Positions 25,686-34,736 are shown, counted from the stretch's first letter. The stretch: 64,000 nt of DNA from Saccharopolyspora rhizosphaerae (GCF_003931915.1 NZ_RSAA01000001.1:372001-436000), one strand, 5' to 3'. Notes: generated by a model not told the origin, from the letters alone. Translations and numbers: made by a program.

Positions 25686-27020
25686 ATGTGCTCGGTGTCC
25701 GCTCGTGCTCGGATCAGCAGACGCACCGCGCTGGCGGCGGCGGCCGCGTCGGTGGCGACCGCGGGAACGGCCACAGCATCGGCCGGTCGCGGGCTCACGG
25801 CCGGCGTGGGGGCGCAGGTCTTCGACGGCCGACGTGCGCTGGGCCGCGCGACCGTCCTGGTCGAGGGGGCGCACGTCCTCGCCGTCGGCCCGGAGCCGGT
25901 GGTGCCGCGCGGGTTCGAAGTCGTGGACGGCCGGGGCCGAACGCTGCTGCCCGGGCTGGTCGACGCGCACATCCACGCGCCGCTGAGCGCGGACGCGCCG
26001 CGCTTCGGCACCACCACCGAGCTCGACATGTTCGGCTTCCTGGACCAGCTCGGCCCGTACAAGCGGCTGCGGGAGTCGACCGCGCCGAACGCGTTGTCGG
26101 ACCTGTGGTCCGCGGGCACGCTGCTCACCGTGCCCGGCGGGCACGGCACCCAGTTCGGGCCGATCCCGACACTGCGCCCGGAAGCCGGCCGAGCTGGGAT
26201 CGACGCGTTCGTGGCCGACCGGCTCGCCGAGGGCTCGGACCACGTCAAGGTCGTCCGCGAGGACGGCAGCCTCTACGGCGACGAGCGGATGCCCACGTTG
26301 ACCCACGAGCAGGTCGCGTGGGCCGTCGACGCCGCGCACCGGCGCGGCGCCCGCTGCGTCGTGCACACCACGACGCAGCGCGACGCGGCGGCCGCGTTGG
26401 GCGCCGGCGCCGACGGCCTCACGCACGTACCCGGCGACCCGCTCAGCGACGAGGCGCTCGAGGTCGCGGCTCGCAGCGGCGCTTTCGTCATCGCCACGCT
26501 GTCCGTCTTCAACGGCATCGGCTGTGCCGGCGCAGCCGATGAGGTGCTCACCGACCCGCTGATCGCGCCGCTCCTCTCCCAGGAGCAGCGGGACGGGCTG
26601 AGCCTCGACGGTGTCCAGTGCATGCCGGAGATCTTCCGAGCCGCTTCCGCGAACATCGGTGCGTTGCACCGGGCCGGTGTCACGGTGCTCGCCGGGACCG
26701 ACCTCGGCAACCGGGGTGTCGCCCGGGGTGCCAGCCTGCTCTCCGAGATCGGCCTGCTGGTCGACGCCGGTCTGCCGCCGACAGCAGCCCTGCGGGCGGC
26801 CACCGGCGCTCCGGCCGACCGGTTCGGCCTGCACGACCGAGGCGTGCTCGAACCCGGCCGACGCGCGGACATGGTGCTGGTCAACGGCGATGCCACCCGC
26901 GACGTGCGTGCGGTCCGGGACATCGAGGTGGTCTGGCGCAACGGGCACCGGATCGACCGCACACCACGGGATCAGTCCGGTTCGAGCTTCGTGGCGGTCA
27001 GGCAGGCGCTTCCGGAGTGA
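25686..27020 (+). CDS. Tat-exported amidohydrolase family protein
   Basis: A 444-aa metal-dependent hydrolase of the imidazolonepropionase/prolidase-like branch. The twin-arginine signal is RISRRTALAAAAASVATAG. Metal ligands fit the family: LVDAHIHAP (HxH), His in RCVVHTTTQR, His in GLTHVPGD and Asp in LAGTDLGNRG. VDAHIH lies after the beta-sandwich opening typical of the family. The ATG at 25686 is used because the upstream in-frame sequence is not family-like, and a G-rich site precedes it. The reaction is likely C-N bond hydrolysis outside the membrane; substrate unknown. Confidence 0.85.
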   Translation: MCSVSARARISRRTALAAAAASVATAGTATASAGRGLTAGVGAQVFDGRRALGRATVLVEGAHVLAVGPEPVVPRGFEVVDGRGRTLLPGLVDAHIHAPLSADAPRFGTTTELDMFGFLDQLGPYKRLRESTAPNALSDLWSAGTLLTVPGGHGTQFGPIPTLRPEAGRAGIDAFVADRLAEGSDHVKVVREDGSLYGDERMPTLTHEQVAWAVDAAHRRGARCVVHTTTQRDAAAALGAGADGLTHVPGDPLSDEALEVAARSGAFVIATLSVFNGIGCAGAADEVLTDPLIAPLLSQEQRDGLSLDGVQCMPEIFRAASANIGALHRAGVTVLAGTDLGNRGVARGASLLSEIGLLVDAGLPPTAALRAATGAPADRFGLHDRGVLEPGRRADMVLVNGDATRDVRAVRDIEVVWRNGHRIDRTPRDQSGSSFVAVRQALPE

Positions 27021-27023
27021 TCG

Positions 27024-27045
27024 GCGCCGGCCGGTCTCCCGGCGC
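27024..27045. terminator. GC hairpin after amidohydrolase gene
   Basis: Arms GCGCCGG (27024-27030) and CCGGCGC (27039-27045) pair perfectly with an 8-base loop, 4 bp after the stop codon. The stem is short, so this is a moderate call. Confidence 0.5.
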
Positions 27046-27101
27046 GACCGGACTCGTGCGGTTCCCGCGCGATCTCCTCCGCTTCCTCTAGGCTGCGGCT
27101 G

Positions 27102-28109
27102 ATGGACGCGTTGAGGGTGCGATGGGGTGTGCTCGGCTGTTCCGCGATCGCCGAGCGGCGGGCGCTGCCCGCACTGCGCGAGATCGACGGGTCCGAGGTC
27201 GTCGGCGTGGCCAGCCGGACGACCGAGCGGGCCGAGCGGTTCGCCGCCGAGCACGGTGGGACCGCCCTGAGCTACCAGGAGCTGGTCGACGCCCCGGACA
27301 TCGACGCGGTGTACCTGTCGCTGCCGAACTCGCTGCACTTCGGCTGGGCCGAACGTGCGCTGCGGGCGAGCAAGCACGTGCTGTGCGAGAAGCCGATGAC
27401 GGTGTCGGCCGACCAGACCGACGCGCTGGTGGCGTTGGCCGCCGAGCGCGGACTGGTGTTGCGGGAGAACTTCGCGTTCCTGCACCACCCGCAGCACGAC
27501 GTGGTGCGTGCACTCCTCGAACGCGGCCGGCTGGGCCGGTTGCGCACCTTCAGCTCGGCGTTCGGCGTGCCGCCGCCGAAGCCGGGCGACATCCGCTACG
27601 ACCCCGCCCTGGGCGCGGGGTGCCTGCTCGACGTCGGCGTGTACCCGATCCGGGCCGCGCAGCTGATGCTCGGCGACGGGCTGACGGTCGCCGGTGCGAC
27701 GCTGCGGGTGGACACCGAGACCGGTGTGGACATGGCCGGGCACGCGTTGCTGGTGTCGGAGAACGGGGTTTTCGCCGACCTCGAGTTCGGTTTCCAGCAC
27801 AGCTACCGCTCGCGCTACGCGCTGTGGGGAGACGCCGCGCACCTGAGCCTGGAGCGCGCGTTCACGCCGCCCGCCGAGCACCGCCCGCAGCTGCTGCTGG
27901 AGGAGCAGGACCACCGCGAGGAGTTCACCCTCGACGGCGCCGACCAGTTCCGCGCATCGCTCGCCTCCTTCGCGACGGCCGTGCGCGAGACCCGGGGAGC
28001 GGAGGAGGAGCGGGAGTGGCTGCGGAGCGCGCGCGAGACCGCCCGTCTGGTCGAGGCCGTCCAGCAGACCGCGGTGCGGGTCAGGCAACGCGGGGCCGTC
28101 CCGTCCTGA
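27102..28109 (+). CDS. Gfo/Idh/MocA family oxidoreductase
   Basis: A 335-aa NAD(P)-dependent sugar oxidoreductase. The N-terminal Rossmann motif is WGVLGCSAIAERRALPAL and the signature CEKPMTV (about residues 95-101) holds the catalytic Lys. LDVGVYPIRAAQLML provides the conserved Asp and the His-replaced Tyr region. It resembles NDP-hexose 3-ketoreductases of deoxysugar pathways as well as catabolic members. No glycosyltransferase or NDP-sugar gene is nearby, so a catabolic role is at least as likely. Confidence 0.9.
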   Translation: MDALRVRWGVLGCSAIAERRALPALREIDGSEVVGVASRTTERAERFAAEHGGTALSYQELVDAPDIDAVYLSLPNSLHFGWAERALRASKHVLCEKPMTVSADQTDALVALAAERGLVLRENFAFLHHPQHDVVRALLERGRLGRLRTFSSAFGVPPPKPGDIRYDPALGAGCLLDVGVYPIRAAQLMLGDGLTVAGATLRVDTETGVDMAGHALLVSENGVFADLEFGFQHSYRSRYALWGDAAHLSLERAFTPPAEHRPQLLLEEQDHREEFTLDGADQFRASLASFATAVRETRGAEEEREWLRSARETARLVEAVQQTAVRVRQRGAVPS

Positions 28110-28139
28110 CCCCGGCGGGGCACCCCTTGGTACCGTTCT

Positions 28140-28155
28140 TAAGTCATACGACTTA
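28140..28155. promoter_or_regulatory. Inverted-repeat operator before lactonase-like locus
   Basis: TAAGTCATACGACTTA, with arms TAAGTC and GACTTA around ATAC. On the other strand it holds GTATGAC, which resembles FadR/GntR-class sugar-acid operators. It is 7 bp before the small ORF at 28163. No matching regulator is encoded beside it. Confidence 0.6.
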
Positions 28156-28162
28156 CGAGGGG

Positions 28163-28327
28163 ATGCCTGTGCACGAGGCCGTCGAGCTCGCGGTGATCGA
28201 GGTCGGTCGACGGCGCACCGGTTCCGGACGCGCGTCGGACCTGGGATGTGACGGCGCTGGGCGTCGCCTCGGGTTCCCCGCCCTGCGGATCGGCGTCCGG
28301 GGTGTCGAGGCCCCGGTCGCACGGTGA
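28163..28327 (+). CDS. Possible 54-aa leader or relic ORF
   Basis: An open frame starting ATG 28163, with AGGGG before it, that ends in a GTGA overlap with the propeller gene start at 28324. It encodes PVHEAVELAVIEVGRRRTG at its start. I do not recognise it. Coupling to the next gene and position after the operator argue for translation; lack of family similarity argues for a relic of a regulator or enzyme. Confidence 0.25.
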   Translation: MPVHEAVELAVIEVGRRRTGSGRASDLGCDGAGRRLGFPALRIGVRGVEAPVAR

Positions 28328-29894
28328 CCACGCGCTCCCCCGGCTTCGGCGAGCCGCGCAGCGAGTGGTGGCGGCTGAGCAGGCTCACCGAGCCGAGCCC
28401 GCTGTGGGGCTCGAACGGCATCACCTTCGGCCCGGACGGACGCTTGCACGTCGCGCAGTTCCTGGCCGGGCAGATCAGCGCCGTCGACGTGACCACGGGC
28501 GCGGTGGAGGTCGTCGTCCCGGCCGGCGGACCGGTGCAAGCGCCGGACGACGTGGCCTTCGGCGCCGACGGGTCGATGTACATCGCCGACCTCACCCCGC
28601 AGCGGGTGTGGCGGCGTTCCCCGGACGGCGAGTTCACACTGCTGTCGGAGGAGGTGCGCGCGCCCAACGGGATCACCTGCGTCGGCGACCGGGTTTTCGT
28701 CAACGAGATGCGCCCCGGAGGGCGCGTGGTCGAACTGCTCCCGGACACCGGTGGACTGGTCGTGCTGGCCGAGGGGCTGGCGATGGGCAACGCGATGCAG
28801 CAGGGGCCGGACGGGTCGCTGTACTACCCGCACATGATGACCGGGCAGGTCTGGCGGGTCTCGCCCGACGGCGGAGCACCGCAGGAGGTCGCCGACGACG
28901 TGCACGAGCCGGTCGCGGTGCGCTTCGACCACGACGGCACCCTGGTGGTGCTCTCGCGGGCCCCGAGGGCGTCGTGACGCGCATCGATCCGGACACAGGG
29001 CGCCGCAGCACCGTCGAAACCGCCGTGGCGGGCATGGACAACGCGGCGTTCGACCGGGAGAACCGGATGCTGGTGTCCAGCTACGGCAGCGGCGGCGTCA
29101 CCCAGGTCGACGCGCACGGCACGCGGGCGGTGGTGGGACGCGGCCTCCTCGGCCCGTTCGGCGTGACCGCCGACGAGGCAGGACGGGTCTACGCGGGCGA
29201 CCACTTCCGGCTGGCCGACGGCGATCTCGTCACGGGCGACCTGGTCCAGTCGGTCGCGGGAGGGGCGAGCCACGGTGTCGCCGCCGGTGGCGGGCTGGTG
29301 CACATCACCTCGATGCTCGGTGACGTCCGGACTTTCGACCCCGGCACCCGCGAGGTGCGGCTGCGCGCGAAGGGGTTGTCCGAGCCGACGGGCATCGCCG
29401 TCACCGGCACCGGCTTGCTGGTCGCGGAAACCGGTGCGGGCCGGGTGGTGCACGTCGACGAGGCCGATGAGCTCACCACGATCGCCCACCTGCCGCGCCC
29501 GGTCGACGTCGCCGTGGATGTCCGCGGCTGCTGCTACGCCTCCGACGACCACCTGGGCGCGGTGGTCCGCCTCGAGGAGGACTTCCCGGTGACCGTGGTG
29601 GACGGCCTGGAGCAGCCGCAGGGCATCGCCGTGCTCGACGACGCGCTGCACGTCGTCGAGGTCGGCCGCAGGCGCCTGCTCGCGGTCGACCTGACCACGC
29701 CAGCGACGAGGGTCGAAGCCGATTCGCTCCCGGTGGGCGTGCCACCCGGCCTCGTCCGGGAAGTTCCGGCACCCACCCTCTTCCCACCGGCCAGGCCCCG
29801 CCCGTTCGCCGGCCTGGCCACCACCCCGGACGGCGCGCTCCTCCTCGCCGCCGACGGCGAGGGCACGGTCCTCCGGCTCACGGGCGGATCCTGA
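28324..29894 (+). pseudogene. SMP-30/NHL-type beta-propeller protein, frameshifted
   Basis: The GTG start at 28324 overlaps the preceding small ORF. The first frame encodes repeated propeller blades (NGITFGPDGRLHVAQF, VAFGADGSMYIADL, NGITCVGDRVFVNE) and stops at 28977 after LVVLSRAPRAS. The next frame resumes with GPEGVVTRIDPDTG and runs to 29894 with further blades (FGVTADEAGRVYAGD, GIAVTGTGLLVAE). One missing G in cgggcccc near 28960 explains the break; repaired length is 523 aa. It could be a sugar lactonase or a non-enzymatic propeller. Sequencing error is a serious alternative. Confidence 0.75.
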
Positions 29895-29900
29895 AGCCGG

Positions 29901-29942
29901 GCACGAGGAACGCCCCCGCTGCGGCGAGGGCGTTCCTCGTGC
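29901..29942. terminator. Strong bidirectional terminator hairpin
   Basis: Arms GCACGAGGAACGCCC (29901-29915) and GGGCGTTCCTCGTGC (29928-29942) pair perfectly over 15 bp. The hairpin lies between the converging propeller and DUF397 genes. It is the longest perfect stem among the simple hairpins in the window. Confidence 0.85.
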
Positions 29943-29947
29943 GCGGG

Positions 29948-30151
29948 TCAGCGGTCGAAGCGACCGGTCTTGAGCGCCGCGATGAAGTTCTGCCACTGCG
30001 GAGCGGTGGCGGTGAAGTGGCCGCCGGCGCGGTCCTTGGTGTCGCGCACGGCCGCTCCGGCATCGGAGGTGCGTCCGACCTCCACGCAGTTCTCCGCTCC
30101 CTGGCTGAAGCTCGAGGTGCGCCAGTTCGACATGGGCGAGGCCAGGGGCAT
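29948..30151 (-). CDS. DUF397 domain protein
   Basis: A 67-aa actinomycete-specific small protein. NWRTSSFSQGAENCVEVG, VRDTKDRAGG and WQNFIAALKTGRFD are the family blocks in order. DUF397 proteins are encoded beside XRE/DUF5753 regulators (WhiJ-like pairs) and are thought to modulate them in development or antibiotic control. ATG 30151 is preferred because GGAGTGG precedes it; ATG 30133 (MSNW) is the shorter option. The partner regulator immediately upstream is decayed, leaving this gene intact but orphaned. Confidence 0.9.
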   Translation of the reverse strand: MPLASPMSNWRTSSFSQGAENCVEVGRTSDAGAAVRDTKDRAGGHFTATAPQWQNFIAALKTGRFDR

Positions 30152-30164
30152 GATCACCACTCCA

Positions 30165-30981
30165 CTAGGTCAGCTCCTTGATCCTGCGGTCCAGCATCTT
30201 CACGGTCGCCCGGTCGGACGCTGCGACCATGCGCAGGTTATCGAAAGCCGTGACGTAGCGGTCGGTGTGGGTGCGCTTGTCCAGGTAGTCGCCGCTCGTC
30301 AGCGCTTCGACGTAGACGTAGGTGGCCTCGGGTTCGTCCAGGTGCAGCAACCGGAACGACGAGCCGAGCGCGACGTGCTCGCCCGCCTCGAACGGCAGGA
30401 TCTGCAAGGTCACGTTCGGCCGCGCGGCACTGTGCGCAAGTGCCGCAACTGGTCTCGCAGCACCGGCTTCCCGCCGACCTGCCGGTGGAGCACGGCCTCC
30501 CCGAGCACGGCTCGTTCAGCGCGCGCTCGGCCCGCTCCACGCGCTCCGCGACCGCTGGTGCCACGTTCTGGCTGTCGTCGAGCGGGTTCGAGAGGACGGC
30601 AGTCGGGTAGAACTCGGTATGCAAGATCGAGGGGACGACTTCCGGGTCGTAGTGCTTGACCTGCGCTGCCGCACCCTCCAAGGCGACGTAGGTCGCGGCC
30701 CAGTCCGGGACTCGGGCCGGCTGATCTCGGCGGCGGGTCTCCTTCGCGAGAGCCCGGAGCCGGTCGGCCTCGTTCCGGTTCTCCACCCCGTACAGGCGGA
30801 CGAGCTCGTTGACCTCCGCCGCGGAGACCGTGAGATTGCCGGATTCGACCTTCTGGAGCTTGCCGACGTACTAGTCGAGCGTCTCGTTGATCTCCTTCGA
30901 CTTCACGCCGGAGCGCTCGCGCATCGCGCGGCGCATCAACCCGACCTGCACCCGCCGGACCGCCGGCCACGTCTTCGACAT
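30165..30981 (-). pseudogene. XRE-family DUF5753 (WhiJ-like) regulator, decayed
   Basis: Starting at ATG 30981 (SKTWPAVRRVQVGLMRRAMR) is a family helix-turn-helix start. An in-frame TAG at 30871-30873 interrupts it after KEINETLD; the frame continues past the stop with YVGKLQKVESG. The DUF5753 domain follows (QVKHYDPEVVPSILHTEFYP), then shifts frame twice: VLGEAVLHRQVGGKPVLRDQ in one, VTLQILPFEAGEHVAL in another, to a stop at 30165. A stop plus two shifts is hard to explain by sequencing error alone, so real decay is likely. Confidence 0.85.
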
Positions 30982-31105
30982 GGAGCTGGATCTTGCACGA
31001 GTTCCACATCGACGATCAAGCAGATCGCCCGTTGGGGTAACTAGCGAACTGCAATTGCCGTCCGCTGTGTTGCACCTAAAGCTGATCACGAGCGGGAGGA
31101 CCCGG

Positions 31106-31324
31106 ATGCTGCCCGAGCAGGCGCAACGCCACTACTGGCTTCCGATACCGAACGAGGAGCTACCGGGCGGCGTGCGGCACGCGTTCCGCGGAGTCCGCTG
31201 GGATGGGCTCGCCTCCGCCGACACGGTCTGCGGCGAACTCGTCGGCATGGCCCAGCCCAGCGAGCTCGACTGGATCTTCTTCCCCACTTGCGCCGAGTGC
31301 CACTCCCGGCTCAAGGAGGGATGA
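31106..31324 (+). CDS. Small putative zinc-finger protein (paralogue of the 8.6-kb gene)
   Basis: A 72-aa protein. HYWLPIPNEELPGGVRHAFR, ADTVCGELV and the ending WIFFPTCAECHSRLKE place a His, a Cys and a Cys-x2-Cys in the same order as in the protein at 8562-8792. The ATG at 31106 follows GGGAGGA. It is divergent from the decayed WhiJ-like regulator, a common arrangement in related actinomycetes. Function unknown; a zinc-stabilised partner of XRE/DUF397 systems is a guess. Confidence 0.65.
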   Translation: MLPEQAQRHYWLPIPNEELPGGVRHAFRGVRWDGLASADTVCGELVGMAQPSELDWIFFPTCAECHSRLKEG

Positions 31325-31325
31325 T

Positions 31326-31736
31326 TCACGGGCGCGGTTCGCCGCGGTAGTAGCCGAAGGACCAGAGGTTCCCCTCAGGGTCCCGGACGCAGAACTCGCG
31401 GTTGCCGTACTCCTGGTCCGCGATCTCCCGGAAGATGTCCGCTCCCGCGGCACGCACCCGTTCGTAGAGCGCGTCCGGGTCGTCGGTCACCACGTACATG
31501 CCCGCTGTGCCCGGTTGACGGGACCAGTCGTGGTCGGGCTTGTAGGAACCGAGCATGATGCCGCCGCCTTCCGGCCAGTCCAGCTGCGCGTGGGCGACCA
31601 GGTCTCCGTCGGTGTAGGCGGCGGTCTTGACGAATCCGAGGGTGTTCACCAGGAAATCGATGAGCGCGGGTGCGTCGTGGGCTTGCAGGGCTGGCCACAC
31701 CGTGGGGGCGGGCCTGGTTCTCGGCGTCGTGGTCAT
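31326..31736 (-). CDS. VOC family protein (PhnB/glyoxalase-like)
   Basis: A 136-aa vicinal-oxygen-chelate protein. The core has APALIDFLVNTLGFVK, GGGIMLGSY, GMYVVTDDPDALYERVRAAG and the usual ending FCVRDPEGNLWSFGYY. The typical N-terminal metal His is replaced here (WPALQAHDAP), so a classic metal site is doubtful. The ATG at 31736 overlaps the stop of the AraC gene by 4 bp, so expression is coupled to that regulator. Role may be binding or removing a toxic small molecule sensed by the regulator. Confidence 0.82.
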   Translation of the reverse strand: MTTTPRTRPAPTVWPALQAHDAPALIDFLVNTLGFVKTAAYTDGDLVAHAQLDWPEGGGIMLGSYKPDHDWSRQPGTAGMYVVTDDPDALYERVRAAGADIFREIADQEYGNREFCVRDPEGNLWSFGYYRGEPRP

Positions 31737-32611
31737 ACCGGGAATTCTTGCGCCGGCTGACCGGCTCCGGCTTGGATGTTTCGGAGCTCGTCCCCGATCC
31801 AGCGAGTGGGGCTGCACCCGGCGTACTGCTGGAACTCGCGGACCAGGTGCGAGTGGTCGTAGTAGCCGCAGGAGTGCGCCACCGCGGCCAGGTCGAGCGA
31901 GCTCGCCTCGCGGACGGTCCGGGCGATGCGCTGGCGGGCGTGCTCGAAGCGCATCAACCGCGACGCGGCCTTCGGGGTCACGCCGAGCTCGGCCTTGAAG
32001 ATCGAGGTCAACTGGCGTTCACCGAGGTGGACGTGCCGGGCGAGCGCGCTCATCGAGCCGGTGCCGCGGTGCCAGGCGATCCACTTCCACGCCTCGACGA
32101 CCTCTGGCCGCGGACCTGCGGTGACCCGGTCGGCGCCGGCACGCAGGTACGCGGCCAGAGCGGCGAAGCGTTCGGGCCAGGTGGTCAGCTCGGCGAGCCG
32201 CTGGCGCAGGTCCTCCGCGCCCTCCCCCAGGACGGCGCGCGCGTCGACAGCCTGGTCCCGCAGCTCACCGGCGGCAACGCCGAACAGCTGCCGCAACGCC
32301 AGGGGCCGGACCGCGAGCTGGATGCCGCTCTGGACCCGCGGTTGGGCGATGTAGGCGGGCCTGGTGTGCAGTCCGCCGAGCACCAGGTGGCTGCTGCCGG
32401 CGTCCTCGCCGGTGGGTTCGAACCCGGAGGTGACCGGTTCGTCGAAGGTCAGCACCAAGGTCAGGGCCGGGGACGGCAGACCTCGGTGCAGGACCGGGCG
32501 ACGGAGGTGGGAGGTGTAGCCGACCGCGGAGACGACAGCCTCGGGCACCAGCCGTCCGCTCTCGACGAACCGCCACTCCCCCTGGTCCAGCTCGGTCACC
32601 TGTCCCATCAT
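31733..32611 (-). CDS. AraC-family transcriptional regulator
   Basis: A 292-aa regulator. The C-terminal third contains two helix-turn-helix units: SMSALARHVHLGERQLTSIF and DLAAVAHSCGYYDHSHLVRE, with FQQYAGCSPTRW as the family ending. The N-terminal domain (about 1-170) is a sensing domain without clear family. It ends in ATGA overlap with the VOC gene. ATG at 32611 is doubled by another at 32608; a weak GGTGG site precedes both. Confidence 0.9.
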   Translation of the reverse strand: MMGQVTELDQGEWRFVESGRLVPEAVVSAVGYTSHLRRPVLHRGLPSPALTLVLTFDEPVTSGFEPTGEDAGSSHLVLGGLHTRPAYIAQPRVQSGIQLAVRPLALRQLFGVAAGELRDQAVDARAVLGEGAEDLRQRLAELTTWPERFAALAAYLRAGADRVTAGPRPEVVEAWKWIAWHRGTGSMSALARHVHLGERQLTSIFKAELGVTPKAASRLMRFEHARQRIARTVREASSLDLAAVAHSCGYYDHSHLVREFQQYAGCSPTRWIGDELRNIQAGAGQPAQEFPV

Positions 32612-32639
32612 CCACGCGCCACCGATGACCTGCCGATGA

Positions 32640-32897
32640 TCAGTCGGTTTCGGGACGCTCCTCGGCGATGCGCTCGTCGAGGGTGCGACCCTCGCGCTGC
32701 TCGCGCGGAGTGGGCCGTTCCGCGGTCGTCCTCGACCAACCCTCGGGCGGTTCGACCCCGCGCTCCAGCGGGTCGGTGCCGAGCTCGTCCTCGTCGAGGC
32801 CCTCCGCCGACTGCAGGTTGCCCGGGTCCTCCGGGTCCTGCGGGTCGGGTTCGGTCTCGTTCGGCGAAGGCGTGGAAGCCTCCACGGGGTCAGACAT
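32640..32897 (-). CDS. DUF5709-like small acidic protein
   Basis: An 85-aa acidic, proline-rich protein. The block DEDELGTDPLERGVEPPEGW and the later REGRTLDERIAEERPE fit the actinobacterial DUF5709 pattern. No membrane or catalytic motif is seen and disorder is likely. The ATG at 32897 follows GAGGAGG. It lies between the AraC and transaldolase genes on the same strand. Function is unknown. Confidence 0.65.
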   Translation of the reverse strand: MSDPVEASTPSPNETEPDPQDPEDPGNLQSAEGLDEDELGTDPLERGVEPPEGWSRTTAERPTPREQREGRTLDERIAEERPETD

Positions 32898-32917
32898 CCT
32901 CATCCTCCTCTGTGGAT

Positions 32918-34012
32918 TCAGGAGAGCCGTTCGCTGACGGTGTCGAGGAGTTCGTTCCAGGACTTCTCGAACTTCTCGACACCCTCCTCCTCCAGCACCT
33001 TGAACACGTCGTCGAGGTCGATCCCCGCCGCAGCCAGGTCGTCGAAGACCCGCTGCGACTCCGCGGCCATGCCCGTCACCCGGTCACCGCGCACGTCGGC
33101 GTGGTCCGCCACGGCCTCCAGCGTCGACTCCGGCATGGTGTTCACGGTGTTCGGCGCAGCAAGCTCGTCGACGTAGCGGGTGTCGGAGTACGACTTGTCC
33201 TTCACCCCGGTCGAGGCCCACAGCGGACGCTGCACCCGAGCTCCCTCGGCCTCCAGCGCCTTCCACTTCTCCGAGGAGAAGACCTCCTGGCAGGCGGCGT
33301 AGGCCAGGCGGGCGTTGGCGATCGCGGCCTCACCGCGCAGCGGGTGGTTCTCCTGGATCGCGTCCAGCCGCTTGTCGACCTCGGCGTCCACGCGGGAGAC
33401 GAAGAACGACGCCACCGACTCGATGCTCGCCAGGTCGTGCCCCTTGGACTTCGCCTGCTCCAGCCCGGCCAGGTAGGCGTCCATGACGTCCCGGTAGCGC
33501 TCGACGGAGAAGATCAGCGTGACGTTGACGCTGATGCCCTCGGCGATCACCTTCGTGATCGCCGGAAGACCCGCCTCCGTGGCCGGGATCTTGACCATCA
33601 GGTTCGGCCGGTCGACCGTCTTCCACAGGTCGATCGCCTCGGCGACCGTCTTGTCGCTGTCGTAGGCCAGCCGCGGGTCCACCTCCAACGACACCCGGCC
33701 ATCCACACCACCGGTCCGATCGTGCACGGTGCGGAAGATGTCCGCGGCGTCGCGCACGTCGTCGGTCGTGATCGTGCGGACCGCGGTGTCGGTGCTCGCT
33801 CCCGCCCTGGCCAGTTCGTCGACCTGCTGGTCGTACTCGGTCTCCCTCGACAGCGCGTTGGCGAAGATCGTGGGGTTGCTGGTCGCGCCGACCAGGCCGT
33901 AGTCCTTGATGAGCTCGTCGAAGTGCCCGGTCTTGATCCGCCGGCGCGACAGGTCGTCCAGCCAGATCGACACACCGAGGTCGCTCAGCGCCTTGAGGTT
34001 CGCATTGGCCAC
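32918..34012 (-). CDS. tal: Transaldolase
   Basis: Moves a dihydroxyacetone unit between sugar phosphates in the non-oxidative pentose phosphate pathway. At 364 aa it is of the long actinobacterial type. The Schiff-base Lys is in [27 protein letters not shown] and [13 protein letters not shown] are conserved blocks, and [10 protein letters not shown] is close to the phosphate site. The GTG at 34012 follows TTGGAGGACA. Unlike the usual tkt-tal-zwf operon, it stands apart from other pentose phosphate genes, so it may be a second copy. Confidence 0.95.
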   Translation of the reverse strand: MANANLKALSDLGVSIWLDDLSRRRIKTGHFDELIKDYGLVGATSNPTIFANALSRETEYDQQVDELARAGASTDTAVRTITTDDVRDAADIFRTVHDRTGGVDGRVSLEVDPRLAYDSDKTVAEAIDLWKTVDRPNLMVKIPATEAGLPAITKVIAEGISVNVTLIFSVERYRDVMDAYLAGLEQAKSKGHDLASIESVASFFVSRVDAEVDKRLDAIQENHPLRGEAAIANARLAYAACQEVFSSEKWKALEAEGARVQRPLWASTGVKDKSYSDTRYVDELAAPNTVNTMPESTLEAVADHADVRGDRVTGMAAESQRVFDDLAAAGIDLDDVFKVLEEEGVEKFEKSWNELLDTVSERLS

Positions 34013-34050
34013 CAGGTGTCCTCCAATCCCGAATCGGGGCTCTTCCCCGC

Positions 34051-34693
34051 CTACCCGTTCGGGGCGCGAGGCATGCATCCCCCCAGGCTTGTGTTCGGTC
34101 CGCGGAGCTCCGACTCCGCTTCGCGGAAGGACATCGCCGGCATCGCGGTGGGAACCCATGTCAGCTCGCGGCGGGCTCGGGCCACCCCCGCGAAGTCGGC
34201 CACCGGGAGCCGCCGCGCCGTGAGCCGGGAGTAGCGACATGCCGCCGAGCACCAGCCGGTTCCGGTTCGGGTCGTGCACGTGGCGCAGCACCACGTCCGA
34301 GTGGGTCCGCAGCAGCTGTGACCCGGTTCCCGGCCCGCTTCCAGCTCGGCCACCGGGTCGTCCAGGTCCACACCGCTGCGCCGGACCGCGACCAGCGTCT
34401 GCGGCAGCCACGGCGGGTCGAACGCGGCGGCCAGGTGGACCAGGGCGCCGTGCGAGGCGCCCACGAACACCACCGGGTGACGACGGCACGGGTACCGGTC
34501 GACCGCCCAGTCCACGAGGTCGTCGGCGTCGACGTAGCCAGCCGGCACGGCCTCGCTGACGCTCCGCGCGCTCGGCGGGCGACGGACTGTTCGGGCCTCC
34601 GAGCAGCGCCGAGATCACCGGCACCGCTCCGCGCGGGGCCGCGCCCCACACGGGACGTCCTGAGCTGGCAGGAAGCTCGACAGCGCGGAGCAT
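34051..34693 (-). pseudogene. Decayed alpha/beta-fold-like protein, unknown family
   Basis: ATG 34693 opens [17 protein letters not shown], then the sense passes to another frame, [18 protein letters not shown], with [18 protein letters not shown], a possible nucleophile elbow. It then passes to [20 protein letters not shown] in a further frame. At least two frameshifts are needed to join them. Coding-like sequence with broken frames indicates a dead gene or a poorly read stretch. I do not recognise the family. Confidence 0.5.
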
Positions 34694-34736
34694 GCCGCGG
34701 CCGAGTCGAACGAGGCCACCGCGCGATCAGCGCGCA

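Noticed and set aside
27102..28109. Deoxysugar biosynthesis gene of an antibiotic cluster
   Set aside because: Resemblance to NDP-hexose ketoreductases is general; no other deoxysugar, glycosyltransferase or PKS/NRPS gene is in the window.
24651..28790. A 1379-codon open frame on the minus strand
   Set aside because: It is antisense to the SDR, amidohydrolase, oxidoreductase and propeller genes, which all show clear motifs; its sequence is low-complexity Arg/Gly/Asp typical of high-GC shadow frames.
30871..31089. A short stand-alone helix-turn-helix protein ending at the TAG
   Set aside because: The 36 residues from ATG 30981 stop inside the DNA-binding domain, and the missing remainder continues in frame after the stop; a functional product is unlikely.
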